From CAZFMJ01 sp964520045 (GTDB lineage Bacteria; Elusimicrobiota; Elusimicrobia; Elusimicrobiales; CAZFMJ01), in contig CAZFMJ010000017.1 of the NCBI GenBank assembly GCA_964520045.1, positions 1 through 44,371 of the forward strand: a stretch of DNA of 44,371 bases. The letters are read 5' to 3'. Within the stretch, counting starts at the first letter, position 1; every line of letters starts with the position of its first letter. The notes below the pieces were generated by a model, which searched no databases, was not told the DNA's origin, and saw nothing but the letters and a program-made list of their open reading frames with translations. A program made the translations under genes and the position numbers. Positions 8,095-17,090 of this stretch are shown one piece after another.

Positions 8095-9526
8095 GTCCGT
8101 GCTCTTTGAGAAACTTCCTTATTTTTGAACGCGCCCCGGCGGTTCGCACAATTTTAAGCCAGTCTTTTTTGGGAGCGCTGTTTCTTCTTGTTATAATTTC
8201 GCAGATATCTCCGCTTTTAAGCGGCTGATCTATTTTTCCCATCTTGCTGTTGACTTTGGCTCCCATGCAGGTATTTCCTATGTCCGTATGAACGGCATAG
8301 GCAAAATCCAATGGAGTCGCGCCCTCAGGCAGAGCCTTTACTTCGCCCTTCGGCGTAAAAACAAAAATCTGATGAAGCTCCAGGTCGGTTTCAAGGCTTT
8401 CAAGAAACTCTCTGGGACTGGTCAGGTCCTGCAGCCATTCTATCCACTGCCTGAGCCAATCCAGCTTTTCGTTGAGGTGGGCGTCATGGCCTCCGGCGCC
8501 CAGCTTATACCGCCAATGCGCGGCGATCCCATATTCGGCGGTGCGGTGCATTTCTTCGGTTCTTATCTGTATTTCGATAAGGTCTCCCGAAACCGACATG
8601 ACGGTTGTGTGAAGGCTTCTGTAAAGATTGTTTTTGGGTATGGCGATATAATCGGTAAAAGTCCCCGACACCGGCTTAAAAACCGAATGGGCTATGCCGA
8701 GCAGAGCGTAACAATTGGAAACAGTGTCCGTTATTATCCTTATTCCAAGAGAATCCTGAATCTCCTCAAAAGGTTTGTCCAGTCTGAGCATTTTTCTGAA
8801 TATTGAATACAGATTCTTTGTCCGCGCAAGCACCCTATGCGGCAGACCCGTGCCCGAAAGATGTTTTTCAATGTCCTTCTTAAAAGAATCCAGGGATTTT
8901 ACCCTCATGCCGGAAAGAGCCTGCACTTTTGAGAAAAGCTCATTGTATTCCGACGGATAAAGATATTGAAAAGACAGATCCTCAAGATCGGATTTAAGCT
9001 CGAACATTCCCAGCCTCTGGGCAAGGGGCGCATAAAGAGAAATCGTTTCGCGGCTGTTGCTGATCTGCTTTTCCGGCTTAAGGAAATTAAGCGTCCGCAT
9101 ATTATGGAGACGGTCGGCCAGCTTAATGATTATCACCCGGATATCCTGAGCGGTGGCAAGTATCATTTTGCGCCAGTTTTCAGCCTGCGCTTCATCGCTG
9201 GAAGAAAATTTAAGCGAATCCAGTTTTGTCACTCCCTGCACAAGCAGCGTTATTTCTTCCCCGAATTCTTTTTTCAGGTCTTCGGGAGTAAACGGCGTGT
9301 CTTCCAGAACATCATGGAGCAGACCGGCGGCCACGGTGGGGAGATCCATCTTAAACTCCACCAGCACTTCCGCCACGGCCATGCAATGCGAAAAATAATC
9401 TTCACCCGACGCCCTATTCTGGTTTTGATGGGCTTTTTTGGAAAAATTATACGCCTTTTCCAGCGCCAGCATATCGACATGCTGGGCATAAGCCTTAAAA
9501 CGCTCTATAAGCTCCGCTATTTCCAT
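8084..9526 (-). CDS. Rel/SpoT-type (p)ppGpp synthetase/hydrolase lacking the C-terminal regulatory half
   Basis: The enzyme makes and degrades the alarmone (p)ppGpp. Of its 480 residues, 25-175 form the HD hydrolase domain with the metal-binding HDVLED at 71-76 and 'KLADRLHNMRTL' near 134-145. Residues 225-345 form the synthetase domain (YSIFRKM, GIRIITD, YIAIPKNNLYRSLHTTV), and about 375-440 a TGS domain. Both catalytic domains look intact. Full-length RSH proteins are about 700 residues and continue with helical, zinc-finger and ACT domains; here the protein stops soon after TGS. The stop overlaps an intergenic repeat array, so loss of the tail through repeat-associated rearrangement is possible. 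It lies 6 bases after the ZIP transporter gene. Confidence 0.92.
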   Translation of the reverse strand: MEIAELIERFKAYAQHVDMLALEKAYNFSKKAHQNQNRASGEDYFSHCMAVAEVLVEFKMDLPTVAAGLLHDVLEDTPFTPEDLKKEFGEEITLLVQGVTKLDSLKFSSSDEAQAENWRKMILATAQDIRVIIIKLADRLHNMRTLNFLKPEKQISNSRETISLYAPLAQRLGMFELKSDLEDLSFQYLYPSEYNELFSKVQALSGMRVKSLDSFKKDIEKHLSGTGLPHRVLARTKNLYSIFRKMLRLDKPFEEIQDSLGIRIITDTVSNCYALLGIAHSVFKPVSGTFTDYIAIPKNNLYRSLHTTVMSVSGDLIEIQIRTEEMHRTAEYGIAAHWRYKLGAGGHDAHLNEKLDWLRQWIEWLQDLTSPREFLESLETDLELHQIFVFTPKGEVKALPEGATPLDFAYAVHTDIGNTCMGAKVNSKMGKIDQPLKSGDICEIITRRNSAPKKDWLKIVRTAGARSKIRKFLKEHGQTE

Positions 9527-9532
9527 ACAAAG

Positions 9533-10255
9533 CTACCCTCCGAAACTGTGCAAAAGAAACGTTACCATAAACCCTGCCGGGAAAAAAATTGCGCACGTTT
9601 TATCTCCGGCTTTATGCAGCTGGGGAAGGATATCGGCCATGGCTATATAAAGAAGCGATCCCCCGGCAAAGCCTATGAGCGCGGACATCAAATCAGGACT
9701 GATATCCCCCAGCCACGGCGCGCTGACGGCGCTGCCCAAAGGCGTGGCAAGAGCAAGCAGAAAACATAAAATGAGACTTTTTTGGCGGCTGTATCCGGTC
9801 TTTATAAGCAAAGCCGATAAAGTCAGCCCGTCGGCGAATTTATGGATCGCAATCGCCATTCCCGTTGAAATACCGGCTCTTGAGCCTGATTCAAACGCAA
9901 CGGCCATATTAAAGCCGTCAAGCAGGGAATGCAGGGAGATAGCCGCCAAAGCCGCCATTCCCACCGTATGGGCATGGGCATGGCAGTCTTCTATGCATTC
10001 CGGACAAGAATGCATCAGCGCAAAGTTTTCAACCATAAAAATAAAAAGAACCGCGGCGCACGCTCCCAATCCGGCGGAAGACCCGGCCGACCATGCCTCT
10101 GGAAACAGGTCAAGAAAAACCACGGATGTCATTATGCCGGAACCGGCCGCAAGCATCCCGTAGAGAATCCTCCGGTTAATGCTTCCAAAACGCACGGCGG
10201 CCAAACCTCCGGCCAAAGTAAGCGCCACGGCAAAGATATTAAAACCGGTAAGCAT
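9533..10255 (-). CDS. ZIP-family divalent metal transporter
   Basis: ZIP proteins import zinc, iron or manganese across the cytoplasmic membrane. The 240-residue protein has about eight hydrophobic segments. The two signature metal-binding helices are visible: 'SLHSLLDGFNMA' (His109, Asp113) and 'AIHKFADGLTLSALL' (His138, Asp142), the second matching the family's HxxxEG/HxxxDG pattern. A cytoplasmic or periplasmic loop at residues 81-96 is packed with metal ligands (HSCPECIEDCHAHAH), as in many ZIP proteins. Length is normal for the bacterial GufA/ZupT type. Metal preference cannot be decided from sequence. Confidence 0.9.
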   Translation of the reverse strand: MLTGFNIFAVALTLAGGLAAVRFGSINRRILYGMLAAGSGIMTSVVFLDLFPEAWSAGSSAGLGACAAVLFIFMVENFALMHSCPECIEDCHAHAHTVGMAALAAISLHSLLDGFNMAVAFESGSRAGISTGMAIAIHKFADGLTLSALLIKTGYSRQKSLILCFLLALATPLGSAVSAPWLGDISPDLMSALIGFAGGSLLYIAMADILPQLHKAGDKTCAIFFPAGFMVTFLLHSFGG

Positions 10256-10258
10256 AGT

Positions 10259-10368
10259 TAAGTTATAAGCTATAAGTTATAAGTATTAAGAGAAAAAACA
10301 ATCTTTATATCTCGCCGCTGCTTACTACAGCGCCCGTATCCGTATTCAGTCTTTTTACTTATAACTTA
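10259..10368. repeat. Inverted pair of 7-bp-period arrays (AGTTATA family)
   Basis: The 117-base gap between msbA and the ZIP gene begins with units AGTTATA/AGCTATA/AGTTATA/AGTATTA and ends with the complement. TAAGTTATAAG (10259-10269) and CTTATAACTTA (10358-10368) are a perfect 11-bp inverted repeat. No gene is present between them. Confidence 0.75.
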
Positions 10369-10372
10369 CGAC

Positions 10373-12112
10373 TTATTTTCCTTCCTCTATCGTAGATTGT
10401 ATTTCGCAAAGCCTGCTGTATATGCCCCGCCTGTCCAAAAGCTCGGCGTGACTGCCGGATTCAATAATGCGCCCCTGATCCAGAACAAAAATCCTGCCGG
10501 CATTTTGTATTGTTGAAAGCCTATGCGCCACCATTATAACCGTACGGCCGGCCAAAAGCCGTTCAAGCGCGGATTGAACCGCCTTTTCGCTTGCCGTATC
10601 CAGATTGCTGGTCGCCTCATCCAGAAGAAGCGCCGAAGGTTTCTTAAGCACCGCTCTGGCGATAGCAAGCCTCTGCCTCTGTCCTCCGGAAAGTTTTGTT
10701 CCGCGTTCCCCGAGCATAGTATTGTAGCCTTCGGGAAGACCGGAAATAAAGTCATGGGCATCGGCGGCGCGGCTGGCCTCTATAACATCATTCAGCGACG
10801 CGTCAGGCTGTCCGAGAGCTATATTATTAAAGACAGAATCGTCAAAAAGCACTGTTTCCTGGGTAACAAGCCCTATATGCGAACGCAGCTGCTTAAGATT
10901 TATCTCCCGCAAATCCATGCCGTCATACAAAACCGCTCCTTCAACAGGGTCAAAAAGCCTCAGCAGAAGATGAATAAGGGTGCTTTTTCCCGAACCGCTT
11001 GTCCCTACAAAAGCCACGGCTTCGCCGGGTTTTATGTCGATATCTATGCCCCGCACCGCGAATTTTGAGCTCTGCGGATATTTATAGCCGACATTATTAA
11101 GGCGGATATTTCCGGCAAGGCTCAAAACAGGCCTTGGATTGGCGGGCAATTTAACCGAAGGCTTCTCATTGAGCAGTTGAAGTATCCGCTCCCATGAGGC
11201 CATCCCCAGCTGGAAAGTTGAATTGGCATTTGTTATATTTTTAAGCGGGGAATACGCCGCAAAAAAACCCGCCAAAAAGGTAAAAAACTGTCCCGGAGTC
11301 AAAGCCCCTTTTATAACTTCGTTGCCTCCGTAAAAAACCATAAACGCAAGGATTATGCTTCCTCCGAATTCCATCAGCGGGCCGGAAAGCGCCGTAGCCC
11401 TGAGGTATCTCATCATCTGGCTGAAAAGCTCCTGATTTTTCTGCATGAATTTCGCGATAGCCCCTTCTTCATAATTAAACGCCTTCACTATATTCATGCC
11501 CTGCAGGCTTTCCTGAAATCTGTGCGAAATTTCTCCGACTATTTCCTGGCTTTTGGCGCCCGCCTTTCTCATTTTGCGCCCCAGAACATAAATAATGCCG
11601 CCGGCCATGGGAATGGCCAGAATGGATATAAGCGCAAATTTCCAGTGGGTAAAAAATATCACCCCCAGAACAGCCGCAACCGTAAGGGTATCCCGCACAA
11701 GATACAGCGGCAGGAATTGCAGCATTGACTGCACGCTGTTTAAGTCGTTTATAACCCTAGACATTATTTCGCCGGAGCGCTTGCGCCAGTAAAACTCCGC
11801 CGAAAGATCATGCAAATGCCTGAAGAGGTCTCCCCGGATATTCAAAACGGCTTTCTGGCTTATCCAGCTCATGAGATACGCCTGAGTATACGCCGCGGCC
11901 AGTTTGATAAGAAACAATGCGGGAAGCAGAAACACCACGGTCATAAGCATGGAGTACTGCTTCATTATAAAAATATTGTCTATTACAGGTTTAAGGATAT
12001 AAACGCTCAATCCCTGTATGGAAGCGGCGGCGGCCATAGCCAGCGTAGCCTGAAAAAAACGGAGTTTATACGGCCGCAGATAGGAAACAAGCCGGCTGAC
12101 TGGGATTTTCAT
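10373..12112 (-). CDS. msbA: Lipid A/LPS-core flippase-type ABC transporter (MsbA-like)
   Basis: MsbA flips core-lipid A across the inner membrane. The 579-residue half-transporter has six predicted membrane helices in residues 15-300 and a nucleotide-binding domain. That domain has Walker A GTSGSGKST at 370-378, signature LSGGQRQRLAIARA near 474 and Walker B ALLLDEATSNLD, followed by the H-loop 'MVAHRLST'. Fusion of one membrane and one ATPase domain, together with direct coupling to lpxB (4-base overlap), supports lipid A export over a general drug exporter. Confidence 0.92.
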   Translation of the reverse strand: MKIPVSRLVSYLRPYKLRFFQATLAMAAAASIQGLSVYILKPVIDNIFIMKQYSMLMTVVFLLPALFLIKLAAAYTQAYLMSWISQKAVLNIRGDLFRHLHDLSAEFYWRKRSGEIMSRVINDLNSVQSMLQFLPLYLVRDTLTVAAVLGVIFFTHWKFALISILAIPMAGGIIYVLGRKMRKAGAKSQEIVGEISHRFQESLQGMNIVKAFNYEEGAIAKFMQKNQELFSQMMRYLRATALSGPLMEFGGSIILAFMVFYGGNEVIKGALTPGQFFTFLAGFFAAYSPLKNITNANSTFQLGMASWERILQLLNEKPSVKLPANPRPVLSLAGNIRLNNVGYKYPQSSKFAVRGIDIDIKPGEAVAFVGTSGSGKSTLIHLLLRLFDPVEGAVLYDGMDLREINLKQLRSHIGLVTQETVLFDDSVFNNIALGQPDASLNDVIEASRAADAHDFISGLPEGYNTMLGERGTKLSGGQRQRLAIARAVLKKPSALLLDEATSNLDTASEKAVQSALERLLAGRTVIMVAHRLSTIQNAGRIFVLDQGRIIESGSHAELLDRRGIYSRLCEIQSTIEEGK

Positions 12113-13260
12113 AAGGACTCGATGATTATTTTAGCGGCGCGGTCGGATGCTCCGGCTTCGCCCAGCAGTTTGCGGAGAGAAAGGAGCTCCTCCCTTTTGG
12201 CAGAAAGATTTCCAGGATTCTGCAGAAAAGCCAATGCATTGCCGGACAAATTCTCGGGAGTTGCCGACTTCTGCACGTATTCTTTTATCATCTCGCGGCC
12301 CGCAAGTATGTTTACCAGCGAAATATACGGAACGCGGATTATTTTTTTGGCTATCCGGTAGGTAAGCCACGGCATTTTATACGCCACGGCCATGGGCAGG
12401 CCCAAAAGCGCATTTTCAAGAGTGGCGGTGCCTGATGAGGTGAATGCGAAATCCATACCGCGGCGCAGTTCATAATCCTGTTCCCTCACTATTACGACGT
12501 TTTTTCTGACGGTATCTGAAACAGTTTTTCCGAAAAGCGCATAAAGCTCATCGTCGGAAATTTCCGGAACGGCAAAAATATGCGCCGTTGATTTAGGGAA
12601 AACCTCCCAAATGCCGCGGAATGCGGCCAGAAAAAGAGGCAGATGCCTTATGATTTCCTGCGGCCTGCTTCCTGGAAGAATGCCTATTTTCCACGCGGAA
12701 CCGCTCCCGTTCCGGCCGCAGAAAGCGGCCGGAGGAGGCAGGATATCAAGAAGGGGGTGGCCGACAAAAGTGCACGGCACTCCGGCCTTCTTGTAAATAT
12801 CGGTTTCAAAAGGGAATATTGTCAGCATGTGCCGCACAAGGCGCGCTATATGGTTTGCCCGCCCCGGCCTTGTAGCCCATATCTGCGGGCTTATATAATA
12901 ATAGGCGGGTATTTTTCTGTGAGCCGCCAATCCGAGAATCTGGTGATTAAAACCGTAAAAATCCACAGCCACAAAACAAGCGGGTCTTCTTTCCTCCATA
13001 AACTTGCGCACAACCCTTATAAGTTTGGCCCACAGAAAAAAATGCCTGACAGGCTCGGAAAACCCGGCTGCGCCTATGGAAGCCAGATCATAGATAAACT
13101 TGTCGGAGACAGAACGCATCCTGCAGCCGCCCAGCGCCGCCACAAAAATTTCGGGTTCCAGTTTTTTCAGCGCCCGGATAAGAGTCGCGGCGTGCAGATC
13201 GCCGGAGGGATCCCCGGCTATAATAAGCACGTTTTTCGTGGTGGGAACGATTTTAGGCAT
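12109..13260 (-). CDS. lpxB: Lipid-A-disaccharide synthase
   Basis: LpxB condenses UDP-2,3-diacylglucosamine with lipid X to form the disaccharide backbone of lipid A. The 383-residue protein is a GT-B fold enzyme of normal length. It shows the N-terminal 'IIAGDPSGDLHAATLIRAL' (residues 13-31), 'FVAVDFYGFNHQILGLAAHRKIPAYYYISPQIWA', 'TFVGHPLLD', 'GILPGSRPQEI', and the C-terminal donor-site 'FAFTSSGTATLENALLGLPMAVAYKM'. It overlaps the upstream oxidoreductase gene by one base and msbA by four, so it sits in a coupled operon. Confidence 0.97.
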   Translation of the reverse strand: MPKIVPTTKNVLIIAGDPSGDLHAATLIRALKKLEPEIFVAALGGCRMRSVSDKFIYDLASIGAAGFSEPVRHFFLWAKLIRVVRKFMEERRPACFVAVDFYGFNHQILGLAAHRKIPAYYYISPQIWATRPGRANHIARLVRHMLTIFPFETDIYKKAGVPCTFVGHPLLDILPPPAAFCGRNGSGSAWKIGILPGSRPQEIIRHLPLFLAAFRGIWEVFPKSTAHIFAVPEISDDELYALFGKTVSDTVRKNVVIVREQDYELRRGMDFAFTSSGTATLENALLGLPMAVAYKMPWLTYRIAKKIIRVPYISLVNILAGREMIKEYVQKSATPENLSGNALAFLQNPGNLSAKREELLSLRKLLGEAGASDRAAKIIIESL

Positions 13261-14327
13261 TATCTTTTGTTTATCCCCGTGTCTTTAAGCGTTTCTTCCA
13301 CCATAACCTTTGTTATCTTGCCGAGGTCTATAAGCGACTGGAACATAGCCGACGGGTGGTTGGGCCGTCTGGGATGCGAAAGTTCGTAGCGCTGAAGCTC
13401 TTCCGTTATCTGAAGAGCCAGTTTCATCGCCCTCATTCCGCCCTCTCCGCACGGCCATGGTTTCTTGCTGTTATGTATGCAGTCGATAAAATGCGTCAAT
13501 TCCTCTTTTATAGGCTCCTGCCTGTCAAGTTTCGGGTATGTCACCTCAATATCCTTGAGGTTTTTTACTATCGGATTTTTCTTTCTGTATATCTTGAGTC
13601 TCGCGCTGACATAATCAGTGGAGATATAGGATTCTTCCTGGTAGATGCGCATTCTTCTGGCGCGTTCAAGAGACACCCTGCTGGCCGTGACATCGGCCAC
13701 GCATCCCGATTTGAACCTTATGCGCACATTGGCGATGTCTTCATGCTGGGAAAGAAGACTGGCCCCTATGGCTTCAAAACTTTCTATCGGGGATTCTATC
13801 ATTGTAAGCAGTATATCCAGATCATGTATCATCAGATCCAGAATAACGCCTATTGAACTGACGCGGGGATCATACGGCCCCAGTCTTTCTATGGTAATAA
13901 ACCGCGGATTTTTAATATGCTTGAACGTTTCCAAAACCGCGGGATTAAAACGCTCCACATGGCCGACCTGCATTACCACCTTTTTTCTTTGCGAAACCTC
14001 TATGAGTTTTTTAGCATCCTCGACACAGGACGCCAGCGGCTTTTCAACCATGCAGTGAATGCCCTTCTCCATGACGGTAATGCCCACCTCGGCATGCTGT
14101 TCCGTGGGGACCGCGACCACCACGGCGTCCACCTGCGACAGCAGATCGTGATAATTTTTGTATGCCACCGAATTATACCGCCATGCGAGCATCTGCGCCC
14201 GCCACAAATTTGAATCGCATATGCCCACAAGTTCGGCTTGCGGCATTTTAGCTAAAGTTCTCGCGTGATAAGTGCCTATTTTCCCGGCTCCTATCACCCC
14301 GAATTTAACTTTCTGTTTTACCGTCAT
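13260..14327 (-). CDS. Gfo/Idh/MocA-family NAD(P)-dependent oxidoreductase in the lipid A operon
   Basis: This 355-residue protein begins with a Rossmann dinucleotide motif (GVIGAGKIGTYHA, residues 9-21) and has the family's EKPLA motif at about residues 98-102 with the expected C-terminal alpha/beta domain. Members oxidise or reduce sugars and cyclitols, often nucleotide sugars. It is placed between lpxI and lpxB, sharing one base with lpxB. Known family members working on lipid A precursors include GnnA, which oxidises position 3 of UDP-GlcNAc for a 3-amino sugar; no GnnB-type aminotransferase of the DegT class is seen in the window. The substrate is therefore an inference from context only. 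Confidence 0.88.
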   Translation of the reverse strand: MTVKQKVKFGVIGAGKIGTYHARTLAKMPQAELVGICDSNLWRAQMLAWRYNSVAYKNYHDLLSQVDAVVVAVPTEQHAEVGITVMEKGIHCMVEKPLASCVEDAKKLIEVSQRKKVVMQVGHVERFNPAVLETFKHIKNPRFITIERLGPYDPRVSSIGVILDLMIHDLDILLTMIESPIESFEAIGASLLSQHEDIANVRIRFKSGCVADVTASRVSLERARRMRIYQEESYISTDYVSARLKIYRKKNPIVKNLKDIEVTYPKLDRQEPIKEELTHFIDCIHNSKKPWPCGEGGMRAMKLALQITEELQRYELSHPRRPNHPSAMFQSLIDLGKITKVMVEETLKDTGINKR

Positions 14328-14363
14328 AGAATATATCCTTTATTGTATCAACTCTTAATGTTA

Positions 14364-15206
14364 CTAAATTTCACCGTCTTTAAGAGCGATCACCGTAATA
14401 CCCGCGGATTTTGCTTCGGCCGCAAATTTTTCTTTATCCAAAATCAGAGTTTTTTTGGCTTCTACGGCCAGCATATCGGCTCCGGCGGACCGCATTGCCT
14501 TTATCGTATCCGACCCGGCCACCGGAAGGTCGAATCTCATATCCTGCTCCGGACGCGCGACTTTTACCACGGTCATGCCGCATTCCGAAGAATTTTCAAC
14601 CCGGAATTTTTTAAAAATTTCGCCCGCCCTTTTTATACAGGCATCGGTGCCTTCCATGGCCTCAACCGCTATTACGGCGCAGTCTCTTACCACAACGGTA
14701 AGCCCGACATCAAGACCCGAAAGCGTCTTTGCGGTCTTCCACCCGAGAGCGATATTTTTTTTCTGCTGCCGAGAAACCTCCGACCCCGCTATAAAACCCG
14801 GCTCGGGCAAAAGATGCTCAAGAAACGTGGCGGAATTAATGAGCTCTATTCCTTCGCTTGCGAATTCATCGGCTATCGCTCGGAGGATAGACTGCGCCCG
14901 GCGGTCTTTGAGTTTCAACAGCACCTTCGCCGTTTTAAGATCCGGCATTATTTTCCCCAAAGCATAAACATGAGGCACGCTGCCGGCCATTACAGCCTGT
15001 TTAATACCCGCGGATTTAAACAGTTCAATGGGACGGCTAAGCTGTCCAAGCCTGAAATAATCCGTGGAATGGGCTATTTTCTCAAGTTCCGGAGAAGTGG
15101 TACCCTCTATGCCCAAAACGGCAACCTGATAACCGAGCCTTCCGGCTTCCTGCGCGAACATAACAGGGAACCTTCCTCCGCCTGCGATTAATCCAATTTT
15201 TTTCAT
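14364..15206 (-). CDS. lpxI: UDP-2,3-diacylglucosamine pyrophosphatase LpxI
   Basis: LpxI cleaves UDP-2,3-diacylglucosamine to lipid X, replacing the unrelated LpxH used by E. coli. The 280-residue protein matches the family in length and motifs: N-terminal 'GLIAGGGRFPVMFAQEA' (residues 4-20), 'DYFRLGQLSRPIELFKSAG', 'VMAGSV', 'ALGWKTAKTLSGLDVGLTVVV', 'AVEAMEGTDACIKRAG', and the C-terminal 'VARPEQDMRFDLPVAG'. No LpxH-like gene is present in the window. It is followed after 36 bases by the oxidoreductase and lpxB. Confidence 0.95.
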   Translation of the reverse strand: MKKIGLIAGGGRFPVMFAQEAGRLGYQVAVLGIEGTTSPELEKIAHSTDYFRLGQLSRPIELFKSAGIKQAVMAGSVPHVYALGKIMPDLKTAKVLLKLKDRRAQSILRAIADEFASEGIELINSATFLEHLLPEPGFIAGSEVSRQQKKNIALGWKTAKTLSGLDVGLTVVVRDCAVIAVEAMEGTDACIKRAGEIFKKFRVENSSECGMTVVKVARPEQDMRFDLPVAGSDTIKAMRSAGADMLAVEAKKTLILDKEKFAAEAKSAGITVIALKDGEI

Positions 15207-15214
15207 CCGTCCTT

Positions 15215-15245
15215 CCTTCAGCCTTTAGCCTTCAGTCCTCAGCCT
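15215..15245. repeat. 7-bp-period array (CCTTCAG family)
   Basis: Four degenerate units CCTTCAG/CCTTTAG/CCTTCAG/TCCTCAG occupy most of the 42-base gap between lpxI and the NIF3-family gene. A related array is at 16985-17090. Confidence 0.7.
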
Positions 15246-15248
15246 AAA

Positions 15249-16004
15249 TTACGCCTGATTCGGGATATCTATAAATCTGCATTTTGCTTTGAATTTGTTC
15301 CCCACTGTTTTCATAAGCGCTAAAATTCCGGCTTTTTCTGAATTATAATGCCCCGCTGAAATAAAATTTATTTTTTCTTCCCGGCACATTTCCTGCGCGA
15401 ACTCGCCCGTCTCTCCGGTGATATAAAGATCCAGCTTTTTCTCCACAGCCTGCGTAAGAACGCGCGCGGCTCCGCCGCTTACCACTCCAAGGGTTCTTAT
15501 CTTTCTGGGCCCAAAAGCATGAGACACGGGATTGGCCTGCAGTTTATTCCTCAAAACGCCGTTTATCCAATCCAGAGAGCGGGGCCGGCTGAACGCGCCG
15601 CAAAATCCTATAGCACGACCGTTATAAATCCCAAAAGGTTTTATTTTCCCGGCGCCGAGATATTTTATTATCTGGATATTGTTCCCGGCCTTTTTATGCA
15701 TATCAAGCGGAAGATGATACGCCAAAAGCGTGATTCCGGCCTCGAAAAGAATTTCGAGCCTTTTTTTGACCGAACCCGCATACACGACAGGCGAACTCCA
15801 TATAAGCCCATGGTGCACGATTATCATATCACACCGGTCTGCCGCAGCCCTGCGGAATAATTCAAGGCAGGCCGATACTCCAAACACGATGTTCTTTACG
15901 GTTTCCCTGCCCTCGACCTGCATTCCATTATAAGCAGAGTCTTTAATGCTATCCGTTTTGAGATAGCTGTTAAGAAACTTCGTTATTTCATCCCGTGAAG
16001 CCAT
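15249..16004 (-). CDS. NIF3/DUF34-family dinuclear-metal protein
   Basis: The 251-residue protein has the NIF3 signature: a His-His pair in 'MIIVHHGLIWS' (His64, His65), 'LAYHLPLDMH' near residue 99, and the C-terminal 'YITGETGEFAQEM' and 'ISAGHYNSEKAGILAL', which together form a two-metal site. Family members are hexameric and often annotated GTP cyclohydrolase 1 type 2, but the physiological role is still uncertain. The length is that of the minimal form without an inserted domain. It sits between lpxA and lpxI, probably as a passenger in the operon. Confidence 0.9.
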   Translation of the reverse strand: MASRDEITKFLNSYLKTDSIKDSAYNGMQVEGRETVKNIVFGVSACLELFRRAAADRCDMIIVHHGLIWSSPVVYAGSVKKRLEILFEAGITLLAYHLPLDMHKKAGNNIQIIKYLGAGKIKPFGIYNGRAIGFCGAFSRPRSLDWINGVLRNKLQANPVSHAFGPRKIRTLGVVSGGAARVLTQAVEKKLDLYITGETGEFAQEMCREEKINFISAGHYNSEKAGILALMKTVGNKFKAKCRFIDIPNQA

Positions 16005-16005
16005 A

Positions 16006-16150
16006 TATAAGTGATATGCGATAAGTTGTAAGCAGTAAGTAAGAGACCCCCAGACACCAGCAACACAAGTCGCCAGTAGCCTAGCCGTCCCGCCCCTTCT
16101 CCTCCGCTGGCTACCCAGCCGTCAAGCCGCCCAGCTGTCCAGCCATTTAC
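16006..16150. repeat. Short-period repeat arrays between lpxA and the NIF3-family gene
   Basis: The 151-base gap holds a 7-bp-type AGTAAGT/GATAAGT array (about 16006-16041). An 8-bp-period array follows whose clearest part is AGCCGTCA/AGCCGCCC/AGCTGTCC/AGCC (about 16115-16145). No coding sequence is apparent. Confidence 0.65.
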
Positions 16151-16155
16151 CCTCT

Positions 16156-16956
16156 TTAATCTTCCGTTGCCTCTTTTATCATTCTCGGTCTTGCCAGTCC
16201 GCGTTTGGTTTTTTCACAGAATTCCACCATATGAACCGCCTCAGGCGAAAGAGCCCTTGCTTTAAGCTTTGCCACAGCGTCTTTAAGCGCAAGTCCGGAC
16301 AGAAACAATGTTTTATAAGCTTCCTTTATGTCTTTTATGCTGTCCCTGCTTATGCCGGCCCTGCGCAGTCCCACAAGATTTAATCCTACAAGCTTGGCTC
16401 TGTCTCCCTGAGCTATGCAATACGGCGGAATGTCCTGAACCGCCATTGATCCGCCGCTGAGCATAACAAGCGCCCCAACGCGTATAAACTGATGCATGGC
16501 TGCCATGCCGGAAATTATTACCTTGTCTTCTATTTCAACATGTCCCGCGGCCGCGGAGGAATTAACCATTACCACTCCGCTGCCCACTTTGCAATCATGG
16601 CCGATATGGGAATTTGCCATAAACATGCAGCCGCTTCCTATTTCCGTGCGGAATGTCGATTTAGTGCCGCGGTGAAGAGAAACGCCTTCGCGCATTATAT
16701 TGTTGTCGCCTATTACTATTTTTGTTTTTTCGCCCTTATAGCTGAAATCCTGCGGCGGCATGCCTACAAAAACAGAAGCGGTAAAATGATTCCCTTTTCC
16801 TATCTGCGCGAATTCAATTACGCAGTGCGGTCCGACGCAGGTATGACTGCCTATGCTGACATCTTCCCCTATTACGCAATAAGGACCTATCTCTGCGTTT
16901 TCATCCAGCTGAGCCTCGGAATGAATTACAGCGGTAGGATGAATTTTTACGGACAT
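16156..16956 (-). CDS. lpxA: UDP-N-acetylglucosamine acyltransferase
   Basis: LpxA adds a 3-hydroxyacyl chain from acyl carrier protein to UDP-GlcNAc, the first step of lipid A synthesis. The 266-residue protein is a left-handed beta-helix of hexapeptide repeats with the catalytic histidine in 'SHIGHDC' (His120, equivalent to E. coli His125) and 'GMAAMHQF'. The C-terminal helices follow 'IPPYCIAQGDRAKLVGLNLVGLRRAG'. The glycine equivalent to E. coli Gly173, part of the acyl-length ruler, is conserved. Length is normal. Repeat arrays lie on both sides, so it may still be co-transcribed with fabZ. Confidence 0.97.
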   Translation of the reverse strand: MSVKIHPTAVIHSEAQLDENAEIGPYCVIGEDVSIGSHTCVGPHCVIEFAQIGKGNHFTASVFVGMPPQDFSYKGEKTKIVIGDNNIMREGVSLHRGTKSTFRTEIGSGCMFMANSHIGHDCKVGSGVVMVNSSAAAGHVEIEDKVIISGMAAMHQFIRVGALVMLSGGSMAVQDIPPYCIAQGDRAKLVGLNLVGLRRAGISRDSIKDIKEAYKTLFLSGLALKDAVAKLKARALSPEAVHMVEFCEKTKRGLARPRMIKEATED

Positions 16957-16984
16957 ACCATCTCCTCAATCGTAATTGCTTAAG

Positions 16985-17090
16985 GTATTTAGGCTGAAGA
17001 CTGTTAGCCTGAAGGTACCCGGAAGGCTATTAGTTCCTTATTTGTACTTTCAGACTAACAGCCTTCAGGGTAAAAGCCTTCCGTTTACTC
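16985..17090. repeat. Inverted short-period arrays between fabZ and lpxA
   Basis: The left part (about 16988-17030) carries GCTGAAG/ACTGTTA/GCCTGAA units and the right part (about 17050-17088) their complement. CTGAAGACTGTTAG on the left pairs with CTAACAGCCTTCAG on the right with one mismatch, so the gap can form a hairpin with about 50 bases in the loop. Confidence 0.65.

Noticed and set aside
8966..9769. Open frame of 267 codons opposite the Rel and ZIP genes
   Set aside because: Spans two real genes on the opposite strand, has no recognisable domain and no ribosome site.
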